This document shows, in pieces, positions 53,633 to 61,891 of a stretch of 64,000 bases of DNA. The stretch is from contig NZ_JACHTF010000001.1 in the NCBI RefSeq assembly GCF_014145325.1, positions 276,496 through 340,495 on the forward strand, read 5' to 3'. How positions within the stretch are numbered: the stretch's first letter is position 1; each line of letters opens with the position of its first letter. The DNA comes from Marilutibacter spongiae (GTDB taxonomy: Bacteria; Pseudomonadota; Gammaproteobacteria; Xanthomonadales; Xanthomonadaceae). Below the pieces are notes generated by a model, which worked only from the letters and a program-made list of their open reading frames with translations, was not told where the DNA came from and made no database searches. A program made the translations under genes and the position numbers.

Positions 53633-56022
53633 AGGATCGGATCAGGAGACGATTCGACGTTGTCGTCGGTGATGAGGGACGGCGGGACCAGGTACAGGTC
53701 GTCACGGTCATAGCCGAGGATAGCACGGCGCAACTCGCGCTCCGTCTTCTGCCCGGCCGAGCCCAGGCCCTTGAGTTCGAACTCCAGGCGCAGGGAATCG
53801 TTCAGGTCGCCGTCGCGATTGCGGATGTAGCGCCGCGCGATCAGGCGCACCGCCAGGCAGCAGCTTTCCCATTGCACGCCGGCGATGGACTCGAGCAGCT
53901 TGTCGTCCAGCAGCGAGTAGTAATAGCGCCCCACCAGGCTCCAGTTCTCGTTGACCGGGTAGAGGAAGGAGAAATCGACCTGCTCGAGCAGGTCGTCGCG
54001 GGTGCTGGGATCGAGCCGGTAGCGGTAGCCCAGGTTGACCACGCCGCTGTTGTCGAGCAGGTAGCGCACGCGCAGGCTGGCGAGGTCCTCGCCACGGAAC
54101 TTCGGGTCCCACTGGTAACCGGCGTCGATGCTCCAGCGGTCGTTCGGCGACACGCTCACGTCGGCGATCCAGGCCGACTTGCCCTTCTCGATGGGTTGTT
54201 CGCGCCCCAGGGTGGTGCGCACGTCGTCCAGGTACTGGATCTGGCCGATGCTGGCGGCCAGGCGCTCGCGGCCGTCGTCCTCGCTGATCAGGCGCGTGGT
54301 CAGCGCGGTGGTGATCTGGTTGGCGTCGGTCTGGCGATCGGCGCCGGTGTAGCGGTTGTCGCGGAACAGCTGCCCCCAGCTGTAGGTCATCGGCCGGGTA
54401 TCGAAGCTGGGCAAGCCGGTCTGGTCCCGGTAGGGGACGTTCAGGTAGTAGATCCGCGGCTCGAGCGTATGCAGGTAGCGTTCGCCGCCGATCTCGGTGC
54501 TGCGGTCGAAGAAAAGCCCGGCATCGACCGAGAAGATGGGCATGCTGCGGCTCGGCGACTTGTCGCCGGCGACGGCCGCGAGATCGTCGTCCAGGTCGTA
54601 GGCGGTGTAGCGCCAGGCCAGCGTGGGGCGCAGGAACCAGCTGTCCCCCTCCAGCGGCATGCTGACATAGGGCTTGATGTCCAGGCGGCTGCCTTCGTTG
54701 CGGACGTCGTGCCTGAAGCCCACGGCCTCGGCGCTGACGCCCGCCTCGAACCAGCGGCCGAAGGGCTGCGACCAGTTCAGGTACGCCCGTGGCAGCCGGT
54801 CGTAGGCCAGGCTGGACTCGCTGACGGTGTAGTCGGTGAGCTGCTGGTGGTCGGCCATCAGCCCCGCGTCCCAGTAGCGGCCACGACCGTAGAGGCCGAC
54901 CGTGCTGACCAGGGAGTACGACGAGCGACCGAACAGGCTGTTGCTGAAGTCGTCCAGGTAGTGCGTGTCGCTCACCCAACCCAGGTTGGCGCGCGCATGC
55001 CAGTTGCCGCCGAACCAGCTGTCGTCGAGGTTGTGCAGGGCCTTGAGCCGGAACAGGCCGCGGTCGTCCTCGGGGAGGGTCGCGCCGGGGATCGGCAGGC
55101 CATTGGGGTAGAAGAGATAGTCGCGGGGCTCGCGACCGGGCAGCTTGTCGGTCGGCATCCACTCGCCGTAGACCTCGCCGCGACCTTCCGGGTACAGCCA
55201 GCGGAACTCAGTGCCCAGCTGCGCGCCGCGGTCGGTCATGATGCGCGGGGTGATGGTCGCGTCGTAGTTGGGCGCGATGTTCCAGTAGATCGGCTGTTCC
55301 CAGTCGAATCCGTCCCGCCCGGAGACCGAGATCGAGGGATACAGCAGACCGCTGCGACGGCGGTCGTCGGTGGGGAACATGAACCACGGCACGTACAGCA
55401 CCGGCACGTTGCCGATCCGCAGCACGGCATTGCGCGCCACCGCCATGCCTTCCTCTGTATTGATGTCGATGCGGTTCGCGCGCAACTGCCATTGTTCGTG
55501 GCCGGGCACGCAGGTGGTGTAGGTCGAGCCGACCAGCGCCCCCTGCTCGCCGCTGAGCTCGATCCGCTCGGCGCCGCCGTTGCCGCGCCGCTCCACCAGC
55601 TGGTAGCGCAGGTCGCTGATGGTGTGCGTGTCGGAGTTCTGGTTGCCGGTGGCCTTCTCGGCGACGATGCGCAGCCCGGAGTCCTGGTAGCGCACACCGC
55701 CCTCGGCGCTGTACTGCCCGGTTTCCTCGTTGTAGGTCAGCGCGTCCGTGTTGAGGAACTGGTCGCCACGGACCAGTCGGACATCGTCCTGGACGATGAC
55801 GTTCTCGCCGGTCGCGGCGCGCGACAGGGTGCCGCCTTCGATATCGGTGGGGGCGTTGGGGCGTTCGGCGGGCTTGGCGTCGGTGGCCGGCGCGTCGTCG
55901 AAGGCGGGGATCGCGTCGCCGATCGGGCACAGGCTCCAGTCTTCCTCGTCTTCGGCCGCCTGGACCGGAAGGGCCAGGGCGATGCAGAGCGACAGGGGGA
56001 GCAGGCGAAGGGATTTGCGCAC
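53629..56022 (-). CDS. lptD: LPS-assembly protein LptD
   Basis: A 797-residue outer-membrane beta-barrel that inserts lipopolysaccharide into the outer leaflet with LptE. Signal peptide (about 1-22), OstA/LptA-like N-terminal domain (about 75-200; GENVIVQDDVRLVRGDQFLNTDAL) and a 26-strand-type barrel. The four cysteines of the disulfide switch align with E. coli (C31, C173, C724, C725): here C32, C171, C721 and C722. First gene of the lptD-surA-pdxA-rsmA-apaG-apaH operon. The 115-bp region upstream, up to the deacetylase gene on the same strand, should carry its promoter; no clear elements seen. Confidence 0.96.
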   Translation of the reverse strand: MRKSLRLLPLSLCIALALPVQAAEDEEDWSLCPIGDAIPAFDDAPATDAKPAERPNAPTDIEGGTLSRAATGENVIVQDDVRLVRGDQFLNTDALTYNEETGQYSAEGGVRYQDSGLRIVAEKATGNQNSDTHTISDLRYQLVERRGNGGAERIELSGEQGALVGSTYTTCVPGHEQWQLRANRIDINTEEGMAVARNAVLRIGNVPVLYVPWFMFPTDDRRRSGLLYPSISVSGRDGFDWEQPIYWNIAPNYDATITPRIMTDRGAQLGTEFRWLYPEGRGEVYGEWMPTDKLPGREPRDYLFYPNGLPIPGATLPEDDRGLFRLKALHNLDDSWFGGNWHARANLGWVSDTHYLDDFSNSLFGRSSYSLVSTVGLYGRGRYWDAGLMADHQQLTDYTVSESSLAYDRLPRAYLNWSQPFGRWFEAGVSAEAVGFRHDVRNEGSRLDIKPYVSMPLEGDSWFLRPTLAWRYTAYDLDDDLAAVAGDKSPSRSMPIFSVDAGLFFDRSTEIGGERYLHTLEPRIYYLNVPYRDQTGLPSFDTRPMTYSWGQLFRDNRYTGADRQTDANQITTALTTRLISEDDGRERLAASIGQIQYLDDVRTTLGREQPIEKGKSAWIADVSVSPNDRWSIDAGYQWDPKFRGEDLASLRVRYLLDNSGVVNLGYRYRLDPSTRDDLLEQVDFSFLYPVNENWSLVGRYYYSLLDDKLLESIAGVQWESCCLAVRLIARRYIRNRDGDLNDSLRLEFELKGLGSAGQKTERELRRAILGYDRDDLYLVPPSLITDDNVESSPDPIL

Positions 56023-56137
56023 GCGGTCTTCCGGCTATGGAGGTCAAGCGGCGGTTAGCTTGCCGCATCGGTGGTGGGGCGGCAATGACGCCCGCAGCCC
56101 CGCCGTTCATGTTGTCGAAGGCCGTGTGTGTCCGGCG

Positions 56138-57064
56138 TTACGGGCGCACGCCGGCCAGGACCCCCACGTGGGCCACGCTGCACTCGCGCAGCGCCTGCAG
56201 GTCGTAACCGCCTTCCAGCATGGATACCACGCGGCCGTCGCCATGGCGGCGGGCGATCGCCAGCAGCTCGGCGGTGAGCCATTCGAAGTCGGTCGCCTCG
56301 AGCTCGAGCTGGGCGAGCGGATCGCGCCGGTGGGCGTCGAACCCCGCGGATACGAGCAGCAACTGCGGGCGGAAACCGTCCAGGGCCGGCAGCAGGGTCT
56401 CGCGCCACGCCGCGCGGAAGGCGTCGCCGCCCGATCCCGGCGCCAGCGGTGCATTGACGATGTTGCCCACGCCGCGCTCGTTGGCGTGGCCGCTGTCGGG
56501 ATACAGCGGCATCTGGTGCGAGCTCAGGTACATCACGCGCGGGTCGCTGGCGAAGATGGCCTGGGTGCCGTTGCCGTGGTGGACGTCGAAATCGACCACC
56601 GCCACCCGCGCCAGTCCGTGGCGCTCGATGGCATGCGCCGCGGCGACGGCGATGCTGTTGAACAGGCAGAAGCCCATCGCGACGGTGTCGGTGGCGTGGT
56701 GGCCGGGCGGTCGCACCGCGCAGAACGCGGTGGCCGGCCCCTTGCCCAGCACGGCGTCGACCGCGGCCACGCCCGCGCCCGCGGCGCGCAGGGCCGCCTC
56801 GGCCGAGTGGGGGCCGAGGACCGTGTCGGGATCGAGCGGGACCGGCTGGCCATCGGGCAGCGGTGTGTCGAGCACGAGTCCGAGCAGGCCATCGTCGTGG
56901 ACGCGCAGCAACTGGCCGCGCGAGGCGCAGGGGGCGTCGTGCCAGTCCAGCGAGGGGTAGGCCTCGCGCAGCGCATCGATCACGCTTCGCAGGCGGGCGG
57001 GCTGTTCGGCATGGCCGGCCCCGGGGTCGTGCAGCAGGCAGGCCGGATGGGTGTAGATACGCAT
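56138..57064 (-). CDS. Histone-deacetylase-family zinc deacetylase
   Basis: A 308-residue cytoplasmic protein of the arginase/deacetylase fold. Zinc ligands and catalytic residues are intact: RPPGHHATD (His-His dyad), VVDFDVHHGNGTQAIF (Asp and His), SAGFDAHRRDPLAQL (second Asp) and EGGYD (transition-state Tyr). Bacterial members act on acetylated small molecules (polyamines, acetoin-related) or proteins, and the substrate here is unknown. I use the ATG at 57064, which gives the family N-terminus MRIYTHPACLLHD; an upstream in-frame start would extend into the preceding gene. It lies 22 bp after the adenosyltransferase gene. Confidence 0.9.
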   Translation of the reverse strand: MRIYTHPACLLHDPGAGHAEQPARLRSVIDALREAYPSLDWHDAPCASRGQLLRVHDDGLLGLVLDTPLPDGQPVPLDPDTVLGPHSAEAALRAAGAGVAAVDAVLGKGPATAFCAVRPPGHHATDTVAMGFCLFNSIAVAAAHAIERHGLARVAVVDFDVHHGNGTQAIFASDPRVMYLSSHQMPLYPDSGHANERGVGNIVNAPLAPGSGGDAFRAAWRETLLPALDGFRPQLLLVSAGFDAHRRDPLAQLELEATDFEWLTAELLAIARRHGDGRVVSMLEGGYDLQALRECSVAHVGVLAGVRP

Positions 57065-57086
57065 CTCGGGGCCGGGCGCGACGGGA

Positions 57087-57641
57087 TCAGGCCTTGCGGC
57101 GGTCGTGGTCCCACAGGACCTCGCCGTGGCCACTGGCACGGGCGAGGACGCGGGCAAGCACGAAGAGCAGGTCGGACAGGCGGTTCAGGTAGCCGATCGC
57201 CTCCGGGCGCACGGCTTCGAGGCGGGCGAGGGCGACGGTTTCGCGCTCGGCCCGGCGCACCACCGTGCGTGCGACATGGCAGCGTGCCGCCGCCTCGCCG
57301 CCACCGGGCAGGATGAAGTCCTTGAGGGCCGGCAGCAGCGCGTTGAAGCCGTCCAGGCGGGCCTCGAGGCGGTCGATGTCCTCGCCGGTGATCGCCGCGT
57401 GCCCCGGGATGCACAGCTCGCCACCCAGGTCGAACATCTGGTGCTGCACGGCGGTCAGCAGTTCGCGGACGTCGTCGGGAACGTCGCTGGCCAGCACCAT
57501 GCCGATGCAGGAGTTGGCTTCGTCGACGGTGCCGTAGGCGGCGACCCGGGCGGAGTCCTTGCCGGTGCGGCTGCCGTCGCCCAGGCCGGTGCTGCCGTCG
57601 TCGCCGGTGCGCGTGTAGATCTTCGAGAGCCGGTTGCCCAT
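57087..57641 (-). CDS. PduO-type cob(I)alamin adenosyltransferase
   Basis: A 184-residue enzyme that transfers the adenosyl group of ATP to cob(I)alamin, making coenzyme B12. The ATP-binding N-terminus KIYTRTGDDGSTGLGDGSR, VAAYGTVDEANSCIG and the motif RTVVRRAERETVAL with YLNRLSDLLFVLAR define the PduO family (not CobA/BtuR). No B12 biosynthesis genes are in the window, so the enzyme probably activates salvaged corrinoid. It lies 28 bp downstream of the DUF6580 membrane protein gene, in the same direction. Confidence 0.94.
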   Translation of the reverse strand: MGNRLSKIYTRTGDDGSTGLGDGSRTGKDSARVAAYGTVDEANSCIGMVLASDVPDDVRELLTAVQHQMFDLGGELCIPGHAAITGEDIDRLEARLDGFNALLPALKDFILPGGGEAAARCHVARTVVRRAERETVALARLEAVRPEAIGYLNRLSDLLFVLARVLARASGHGEVLWDHDRRKA

Positions 57642-57669
57642 GCGAGGTGCGGGAAGGAAGGCGCCGGGC

Positions 57670-58275
57670 TCAGGCCGTCTGCGCGCGCAGCGCCGGCAAG
57701 CGGTGGCGCAGCAGGGCGAAGCCGCCGAACAGCAGGGCCGAGTAGAACAGGGTGCCCAGCACCGTCCACTGGAAGAAGGGGATGCCGGCGGTGTACGCCA
57801 TGCCCAGCCCGCCCAGCGTCGCCGGGTAGGTCGGGTCGGCCAACCATGCGCCGAAATTGCTGACCGCGAAGAACACCACCGACCCGGCGAGGGCATGGCC
57901 CAGCACGCGCAGGCCGCTGACCTTGCCGCGCAGGCCCAGGCCCAGCGCCGTCACCAGGGCCACGCAGGCATAGCCCAGCCAGATGCCGAAGCCGCCGAAC
58001 CAGCTGGCGTACAGGCCACCGTTGATCGAGGCCAGGGCCAGGTCCGACAGCAGCATGGCCACCAGCGGCACGATGAACGCCCACTGGCGCGAGGCGAAGT
58101 AGGCGCCGCCGAACAGCGCGATTGCCGCCACCGGCGAGAAGTTCGGCGGGTGCGGGAGCACGCGGGTCAGGGCGGCCACCAGGATGAACGCGACCAGCAC
58201 CAGCGGCCCGGCCGCGAACGTGCCCCGGCGGGGCGACTCGGAGGGGGACGGGGCAAGCGGGGCGCTACGGTTCAT
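57670..58275 (-). CDS. DUF6580-type putative transport protein
   Basis: A 201-residue inner-membrane protein with about five helices. The conserved opening TRVLPHPPNFSPVAAIALFGGAYF and VPLVAMLLSDLALA, with a later SNFGAWLADPTYPATLGGLGMAY, match the DUF6580 family, whose topology resembles the substrate-binding S component of ECF transporters. One cysteine (C104) is in a membrane segment. No ECF ATPase or T component is adjacent. The PduO adenosyltransferase encoded 28 bp downstream suggests corrinoid uptake, in the manner of the solitary BtuM proteins; this is a context-based guess. Confidence 0.82.
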   Translation of the reverse strand: MNRSAPLAPSPSESPRRGTFAAGPLVLVAFILVAALTRVLPHPPNFSPVAAIALFGGAYFASRQWAFIVPLVAMLLSDLALASINGGLYASWFGGFGIWLGYACVALVTALGLGLRGKVSGLRVLGHALAGSVVFFAVSNFGAWLADPTYPATLGGLGMAYTAGIPFFQWTVLGTLFYSALLFGGFALLRHRLPALRAQTA

Positions 58276-58308
58276 GGGGCGTGGACTGGGGTGCGGACGG
58301 GAAGCCGT

Positions 58309-58315
58309 TAGCATA
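58309..58315. promoter_or_regulatory. Overlapping divergent -10-like elements between DUF6580 gene and ubiH
   Basis: TAGCATA reads TAGCAT on the plus strand (58309-58314) and TATGCT on the minus strand (58315-58310). The latter is 35 bp ahead of the DUF6580 ATG. The layout repeats the one between relA and its divergent neighbour. No good -35 match is seen, so confidence is low. Confidence 0.25.
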
Positions 58316-58437
58316 CCGCAGCTGGCGCGCTCACCCGGTCGATGCGTGTTGCATGGCACCATGTGGCTCGGGTCGCCTCCGGGCGAACACTGCCCAGGCA
58401 CTCCCCGAAGCCGGACCGGATACCCGACAGACAGCAC

Positions 58438-59712
58438 ATGGCGACAGACTCCCAGCCCCCCGCGACTTCCGATTCGACGCCCGAGCCCTGCCACGACGTA
58501 CTCATCGTGGGCGGCGGGCTGGTCGGTGCCAGCCTGGCGATCGCCCTCGAGCGACACGGGCTGGACGTCGGCCTGATCGAGGCCGCGCCGCCGGGCTCGC
58601 TGCCGGCGGTGTTCGACGAGCGCAACCTGAGCTTCGCCGAGGCCACCGTCAACGCGCTGACCGCGCTGGAGGTGATGCAGAAGCTGCGCGCGCCGACGGG
58701 CGCTATCCGACGCATCCACGTCAGCCGTCGCGGCGATTTCGGACGCGCCACCCTCGACGCCGCCGCGCATGGCCGGGAGGCCTTCGGCCAGGTCGTGGTC
58801 GCGCGCGACTTCGGCGACGCGCTGGAGGCCCGCCTGTCCGAGTTGCCGGCGCTGGTGCGCTACCGGCCGGTGCGCTTCGTCGGCCTGGAGGATGCCCCGC
58901 TGGCACGCCACCGTTCGGTGCGCGTGGCCGACCAGGGCGGCGAGCGCGTACTGCATGCGCGGCTGCTGGTCGCCGCCGACGGCACCCGCAGCCAGGTGCG
59001 CGAGGCGCTGGGCATCGAGTCCGAGAGCCACGACTACCGGCAGACCCTGTTCGTGACGCGGCTGCGCGCCGAGCGCGCGCCCGACGGCACCGCCTACGAG
59101 CGCCTGGGCGAGCATGGGCCGACGGCCCTGCTGCCGCGCGGGGACCGCCACTTCGGCCTGGTGCACGGCATCGACAGCGCCCGGGCCGAGACGGTCGCCG
59201 CGCTGGACGAGCCGGCCTTCCTGGCCCTTGCGCAGGAGGCCTTCGGCTGGCGCGTCGGCCGTTTCCTGTCCTGTGGCCGTCCCAGCATGTACCCGGCGAT
59301 CCGCCTGCTGGCCGCGCGCAGCGTGGCCCCGCGCGCGGTACTGGTCGGCAACGCCGCCCAGACCATCCATCCGGTGGGCGCGCAGGGCTTCAACCTGGGC
59401 CTGCGCGACGCGTTGACGCTGGCCGAGCTGATCGGTGCCGCCCGCGAGGGAGACCCCGACGCCGACTGCGGCGCCTCGTCGCTGCTCGATGCCTATGTCG
59501 AGCGGCGTCGCGTCGATCGCGACGAGACGGTCGCCCTGTCCGACGGTCTGGCCCGCCTGAGCGCCAATCCTTCACCGATGCTCGCCCCCGTCCGCAGCCT
59601 CGGCATGTTCGCGCTCGATCGCCTGCCGTCGGTGCAGGCGGCCCTGGTGGGCGGGGCGCTGGGCTATCGCGGCCACGTGCCCGCCCTGTGCCGCGAGGAT
59701 GGGCGGGCATGA
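58438..59712 (+). CDS. ubiH: Ubiquinone biosynthesis FAD hydroxylase UbiH
   Basis: A 424-residue class A flavin monooxygenase. It has the Rossmann dinucleotide motif VLIVGGGLVGASLAIAL, the VAADGTRSQVREALGI DG motif, and the FAD-ribityl site AVLVGNAAQTIHPVGAQGFNLGLRDALTL. In E. coli UbiH hydroxylates C4 of the ubiquinone ring in the aerobic pathway. The first of two tandem paralogues is assigned to UbiH by its YRQTLFVTRLRAERAPDGTAYERLGEHGPTALLP segment and order; exact regiospecificity cannot be read. The ATG at 58438 is used; an in-frame ATG at 58342 would add an unlikely Arg/His-rich extension. The stop overlaps the next ATG. Confidence 0.9.
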   Translation: MATDSQPPATSDSTPEPCHDVLIVGGGLVGASLAIALERHGLDVGLIEAAPPGSLPAVFDERNLSFAEATVNALTALEVMQKLRAPTGAIRRIHVSRRGDFGRATLDAAAHGREAFGQVVVARDFGDALEARLSELPALVRYRPVRFVGLEDAPLARHRSVRVADQGGERVLHARLLVAADGTRSQVREALGIESESHDYRQTLFVTRLRAERAPDGTAYERLGEHGPTALLPRGDRHFGLVHGIDSARAETVAALDEPAFLALAQEAFGWRVGRFLSCGRPSMYPAIRLLAARSVAPRAVLVGNAAQTIHPVGAQGFNLGLRDALTLAELIGAAREGDPDADCGASSLLDAYVERRRVDRDETVALSDGLARLSANPSPMLAPVRSLGMFALDRLPSVQAALVGGALGYRGHVPALCREDGRA

Positions 59713-60896
59713 GCCGCCGCGACCTCCACGACGTGGTCGTGGTCGGCGCCGGCGTGGTCGGCGCGGCCGCGGCCCTCGCATTCGCACGCGACGGCCTGCG
59801 GGTGGCGCTGGTGGAAGCACGCGCGCCGCAGCCGTGGCGGGCCGACGCCCCCGACCTGCGCGTCTATGCCTTCGCACCGGACAATGCCGCCTTCCTCGAC
59901 GACCTGGGCGCATGGGCCGGCGTGCTCGCCGCGCGCGCGCAACCCTATCGCGCCATGCGGGTGTGGGATGCCGGCGGGGGGGCGCCCCTGGTCTTCGATG
60001 CCGATGCCCTGGCGCGCCGGGAACTCGGCTGGATCGTCGAGAACGCCCTGCTGGTCGACCGCCTGTGGGCCGCGCTCGCGCCCGCCGGCGTGGAACTGCA
60101 TTGCCCCGAACGCGTGCGCGCGCTGGAGCAGGATGCCGACAGCGCGAGCCTGGAACTCGATTCCGGCCTGCGCCTGCGTTCGCGCCTCGTGCTGGCGGCC
60201 GACGGCGGGGATTCCCAGTTGCGCGCGATGGCCGGGATCGAGACGCGCGTGCGCGACCATGGCCAGAGCGGCCTGGTCGCCTTCGTCGACCACGGGCAAC
60301 CGCACCAGGCGACCTGTTGGCAGCGCTTCATGCCCAGCGGTCCGCTGGCTTTCCTGCCCTTCGAAGGAGAGGGCGGTCATCGCAGTTCGATCGTCTGGAC
60401 CCTGCCCGAGGCCGAGGCCCTGCGCCTGCGGGACATCGACGAGGCCGCTTTCCTGATGGAACTGGAGCGTGCCTTCGACGGGCCGCTGGGCCCGATGACG
60501 TCGGTATCCGGGCGGGTGGCTTTCCCGCTCAAGCGGCAGCTGGCCGAGACCTGCCTGGCCGGGCGCATCGCCCTGGTCGGCGATGCCGCCCATGTCGTCC
60601 ATCCGCTGGCCGGGCAGGGCGTCAACCTTGGACTGCGCGACGTTACCGCGCTGCGTGCCGTGCTGCGCGATGCGTCGCGTCGCGGCGCGGACATCGCGGC
60701 GCCCTCGCGGCTCGCGCGATGGGCACGTGTCCGGCGCAGCGAGAACGCCATCGCCGCGCATGCCTTCGACGGCCTCAACCGCCTGTTCTCCAATGACGCG
60801 GTGTTGCCGACCCTGCTGCGCGGGCCGGCGATGGGCCTGCTCGGCCGCTGGGCGCCGGCGACCCACGCCCTCTGGCGGCGCGCCGCCGGAGTCTGA
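59709..60896 (+). CDS. Second ubiquinone biosynthesis hydroxylase (UbiI/VisC-like)
   Basis: A 395-residue FAD monooxygenase of the UbiH/UbiF/UbiI/VisC family: VVVVGAGVVGAAAALAFARDG, LAADGGDSQLRAMAGI, and IALVGDAAHVVHPLAGQGVNLGLRDVTAL. The substrate-side segment GLVAFVDHGQPHQATCWQRFMPSGPLAFLPF is typical of enzymes acting on the ubiquinone ring at C5 or C6. The ATG overlaps the ubiH stop, matching the ubiH-ubiI (visC) pair of E. coli. The hairpin after its stop may end the transcript. Which carbon it hydroxylates is not determinable. Confidence 0.9.
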   Translation: MSRRDLHDVVVVGAGVVGAAAALAFARDGLRVALVEARAPQPWRADAPDLRVYAFAPDNAAFLDDLGAWAGVLAARAQPYRAMRVWDAGGGAPLVFDADALARRELGWIVENALLVDRLWAALAPAGVELHCPERVRALEQDADSASLELDSGLRLRSRLVLAADGGDSQLRAMAGIETRVRDHGQSGLVAFVDHGQPHQATCWQRFMPSGPLAFLPFEGEGGHRSSIVWTLPEAEALRLRDIDEAAFLMELERAFDGPLGPMTSVSGRVAFPLKRQLAETCLAGRIALVGDAAHVVHPLAGQGVNLGLRDVTALRAVLRDASRRGADIAAPSRLARWARVRRSENAIAAHAFDGLNRLFSNDAVLPTLLRGPAMGLLGRWAPATHALWRRAAGV

Positions 60897-60918
60897 CGAA
60901 AAAGGCGATCCGACAAAG

Positions 60919-60947
60919 GCGCGGCCCACCCATCGGGCAGGCCGCGC
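60919..60947. terminator. Inverted repeat between convergent ubiI-like and EF-hand genes
   Basis: An 8-bp perfect stem, GCGCGGCC (60919-60926) and GGCCGCGC (60940-60947), with a 13-nt loop. On the minus strand it is followed by a T-rich run (CTTTGTCG and, further on, CCTTTTTCG from 60899-60906), so it suits termination of the EF-hand gene best and may work for both. Confidence 0.5.
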
Positions 60948-60972
60948 AGGGTGGCGATCGGCTGGCGCGCGA

Positions 60973-61761
60973 TCAGCGCACGTTCGCCCAGGCCTCGAAC
61001 TCGGTGGTCGACAGGCGCCCGTCGGCATCGGCGTCGATGCGCTCGAACTGCTCGGCGACGGCGACGTGCGCGGATGCCTCGGAAGCGCTCAGGTAGCGGT
61101 CGCGATCACCGTCGAGCACGCCGAAGTCGGCCGCCGGGAACGCCACCGCCTGGCCCGAGGGAATCGATCGCACGGTCAGCTGCGGCGCAACCGGCTCGGG
61201 CACTGCGGCGACCGCGACCGGCGCCGGGGTGGCGGTCGCCGCCTCCGCTGTCGCCTCGGCCGCGGCCTGCGCCTGAGATGTCGCCAGGATCGCCGCAGCG
61301 GTGGCATTGGCGGCCTCGTTGGCCGCTTCGCGCGCCTCATGGGCGGCTGCGACCGGATTGGTGCCGCTCTCGGCGACGGTCTGCGCGCCCAGGGCGCGGT
61401 GGGCCGCGTTGGCGGCTTCGTTGGCGGCCTGCTCGGCGTTGATCGAGGACTGGGTGGCGACATGCGCCTGGGCCTGCGCGCTCGCCGCGCCATGCGCCGA
61501 CAGCGCGCCGCCGTCGCGGGCCCGTGCCGCGGCCTCGGCGGCTTCCTGCGCGGTCGCCGCCTGCTGGCGGGCGGCGCGGGCCTCGCCGACCGCGATCTCG
61601 GCTTCGGCACCGGCATCCTGCCTGGCGACGACCTCGGACTGCGCCTGCGCGAACGCCGGCGCGCCGGTCATGGCCAGCGCGGTGAGCAGGGTGGCGGCGA
61701 GCACGCGCCGGGCGTCGTAAGCGGTGTGCAGGGCGGTATCGGGGTGGCGTGAACGGATCAT
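60973..61761 (-). CDS. Secreted alanine-rich protein with C-terminal EF-hands
   Basis: A 262-residue exported protein. The N-terminus has a basic region and hydrophobic core (LAATLLTALAMTGAPAFAQAQS). The middle, about 45-190, is a low-complexity Ala/Glu/Gln helix rich in AA-N/T-E-A pairs. The C-terminal 60 residues carry two calcium-binding EF-hand loops, DGDRDRYLSASE and DADADGRLSTTEFE, both with the usual acidic spacing. A GAGGAG ribosome site precedes the ATG; a TTGACA (61824-61819, minus) lies upstream but with a poor spacing to any -10. It probably acts in the periplasm as a calcium-responsive structural protein. Function unknown. Confidence 0.85.
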   Translation of the reverse strand: MIRSRHPDTALHTAYDARRVLAATLLTALAMTGAPAFAQAQSEVVARQDAGAEAEIAVGEARAARQQAATAQEAAEAAARARDGGALSAHGAASAQAQAHVATQSSINAEQAANEAANAAHRALGAQTVAESGTNPVAAAHEAREAANEAANATAAAILATSQAQAAAEATAEAATATPAPVAVAAVPEPVAPQLTVRSIPSGQAVAFPAADFGVLDGDRDRYLSASEASAHVAVAEQFERIDADADGRLSTTEFEAWANVR

Positions 61762-61891
61762 CGTCGTGGACTCCTCGTTGGGACGCCACGAACGCTAGGC
61801 AGGCCAGGGTCAACCCGGTGTCAAATTCAGGAACCGCCGCTGAACCATGCGGTCTCGCATCGCGCACCCGTGCCGACGCCGCACGCAGGCA

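Noticed and set aside
58276..58437. Possible cobalamin riboswitch between the DUF6580 gene and ubiH
   Set aside because: Looked for because of the PduO gene. Fragments such as GCCACATGG (minus) and CCGGATACCCG (plus) recall pieces of the element, but the conserved core (GGTG with AATCC, GCTGCCCCCGCAACTG, GCCACTG then GGGAAGG) is absent on both strands. A covariance search with the RF00174 model would settle it.
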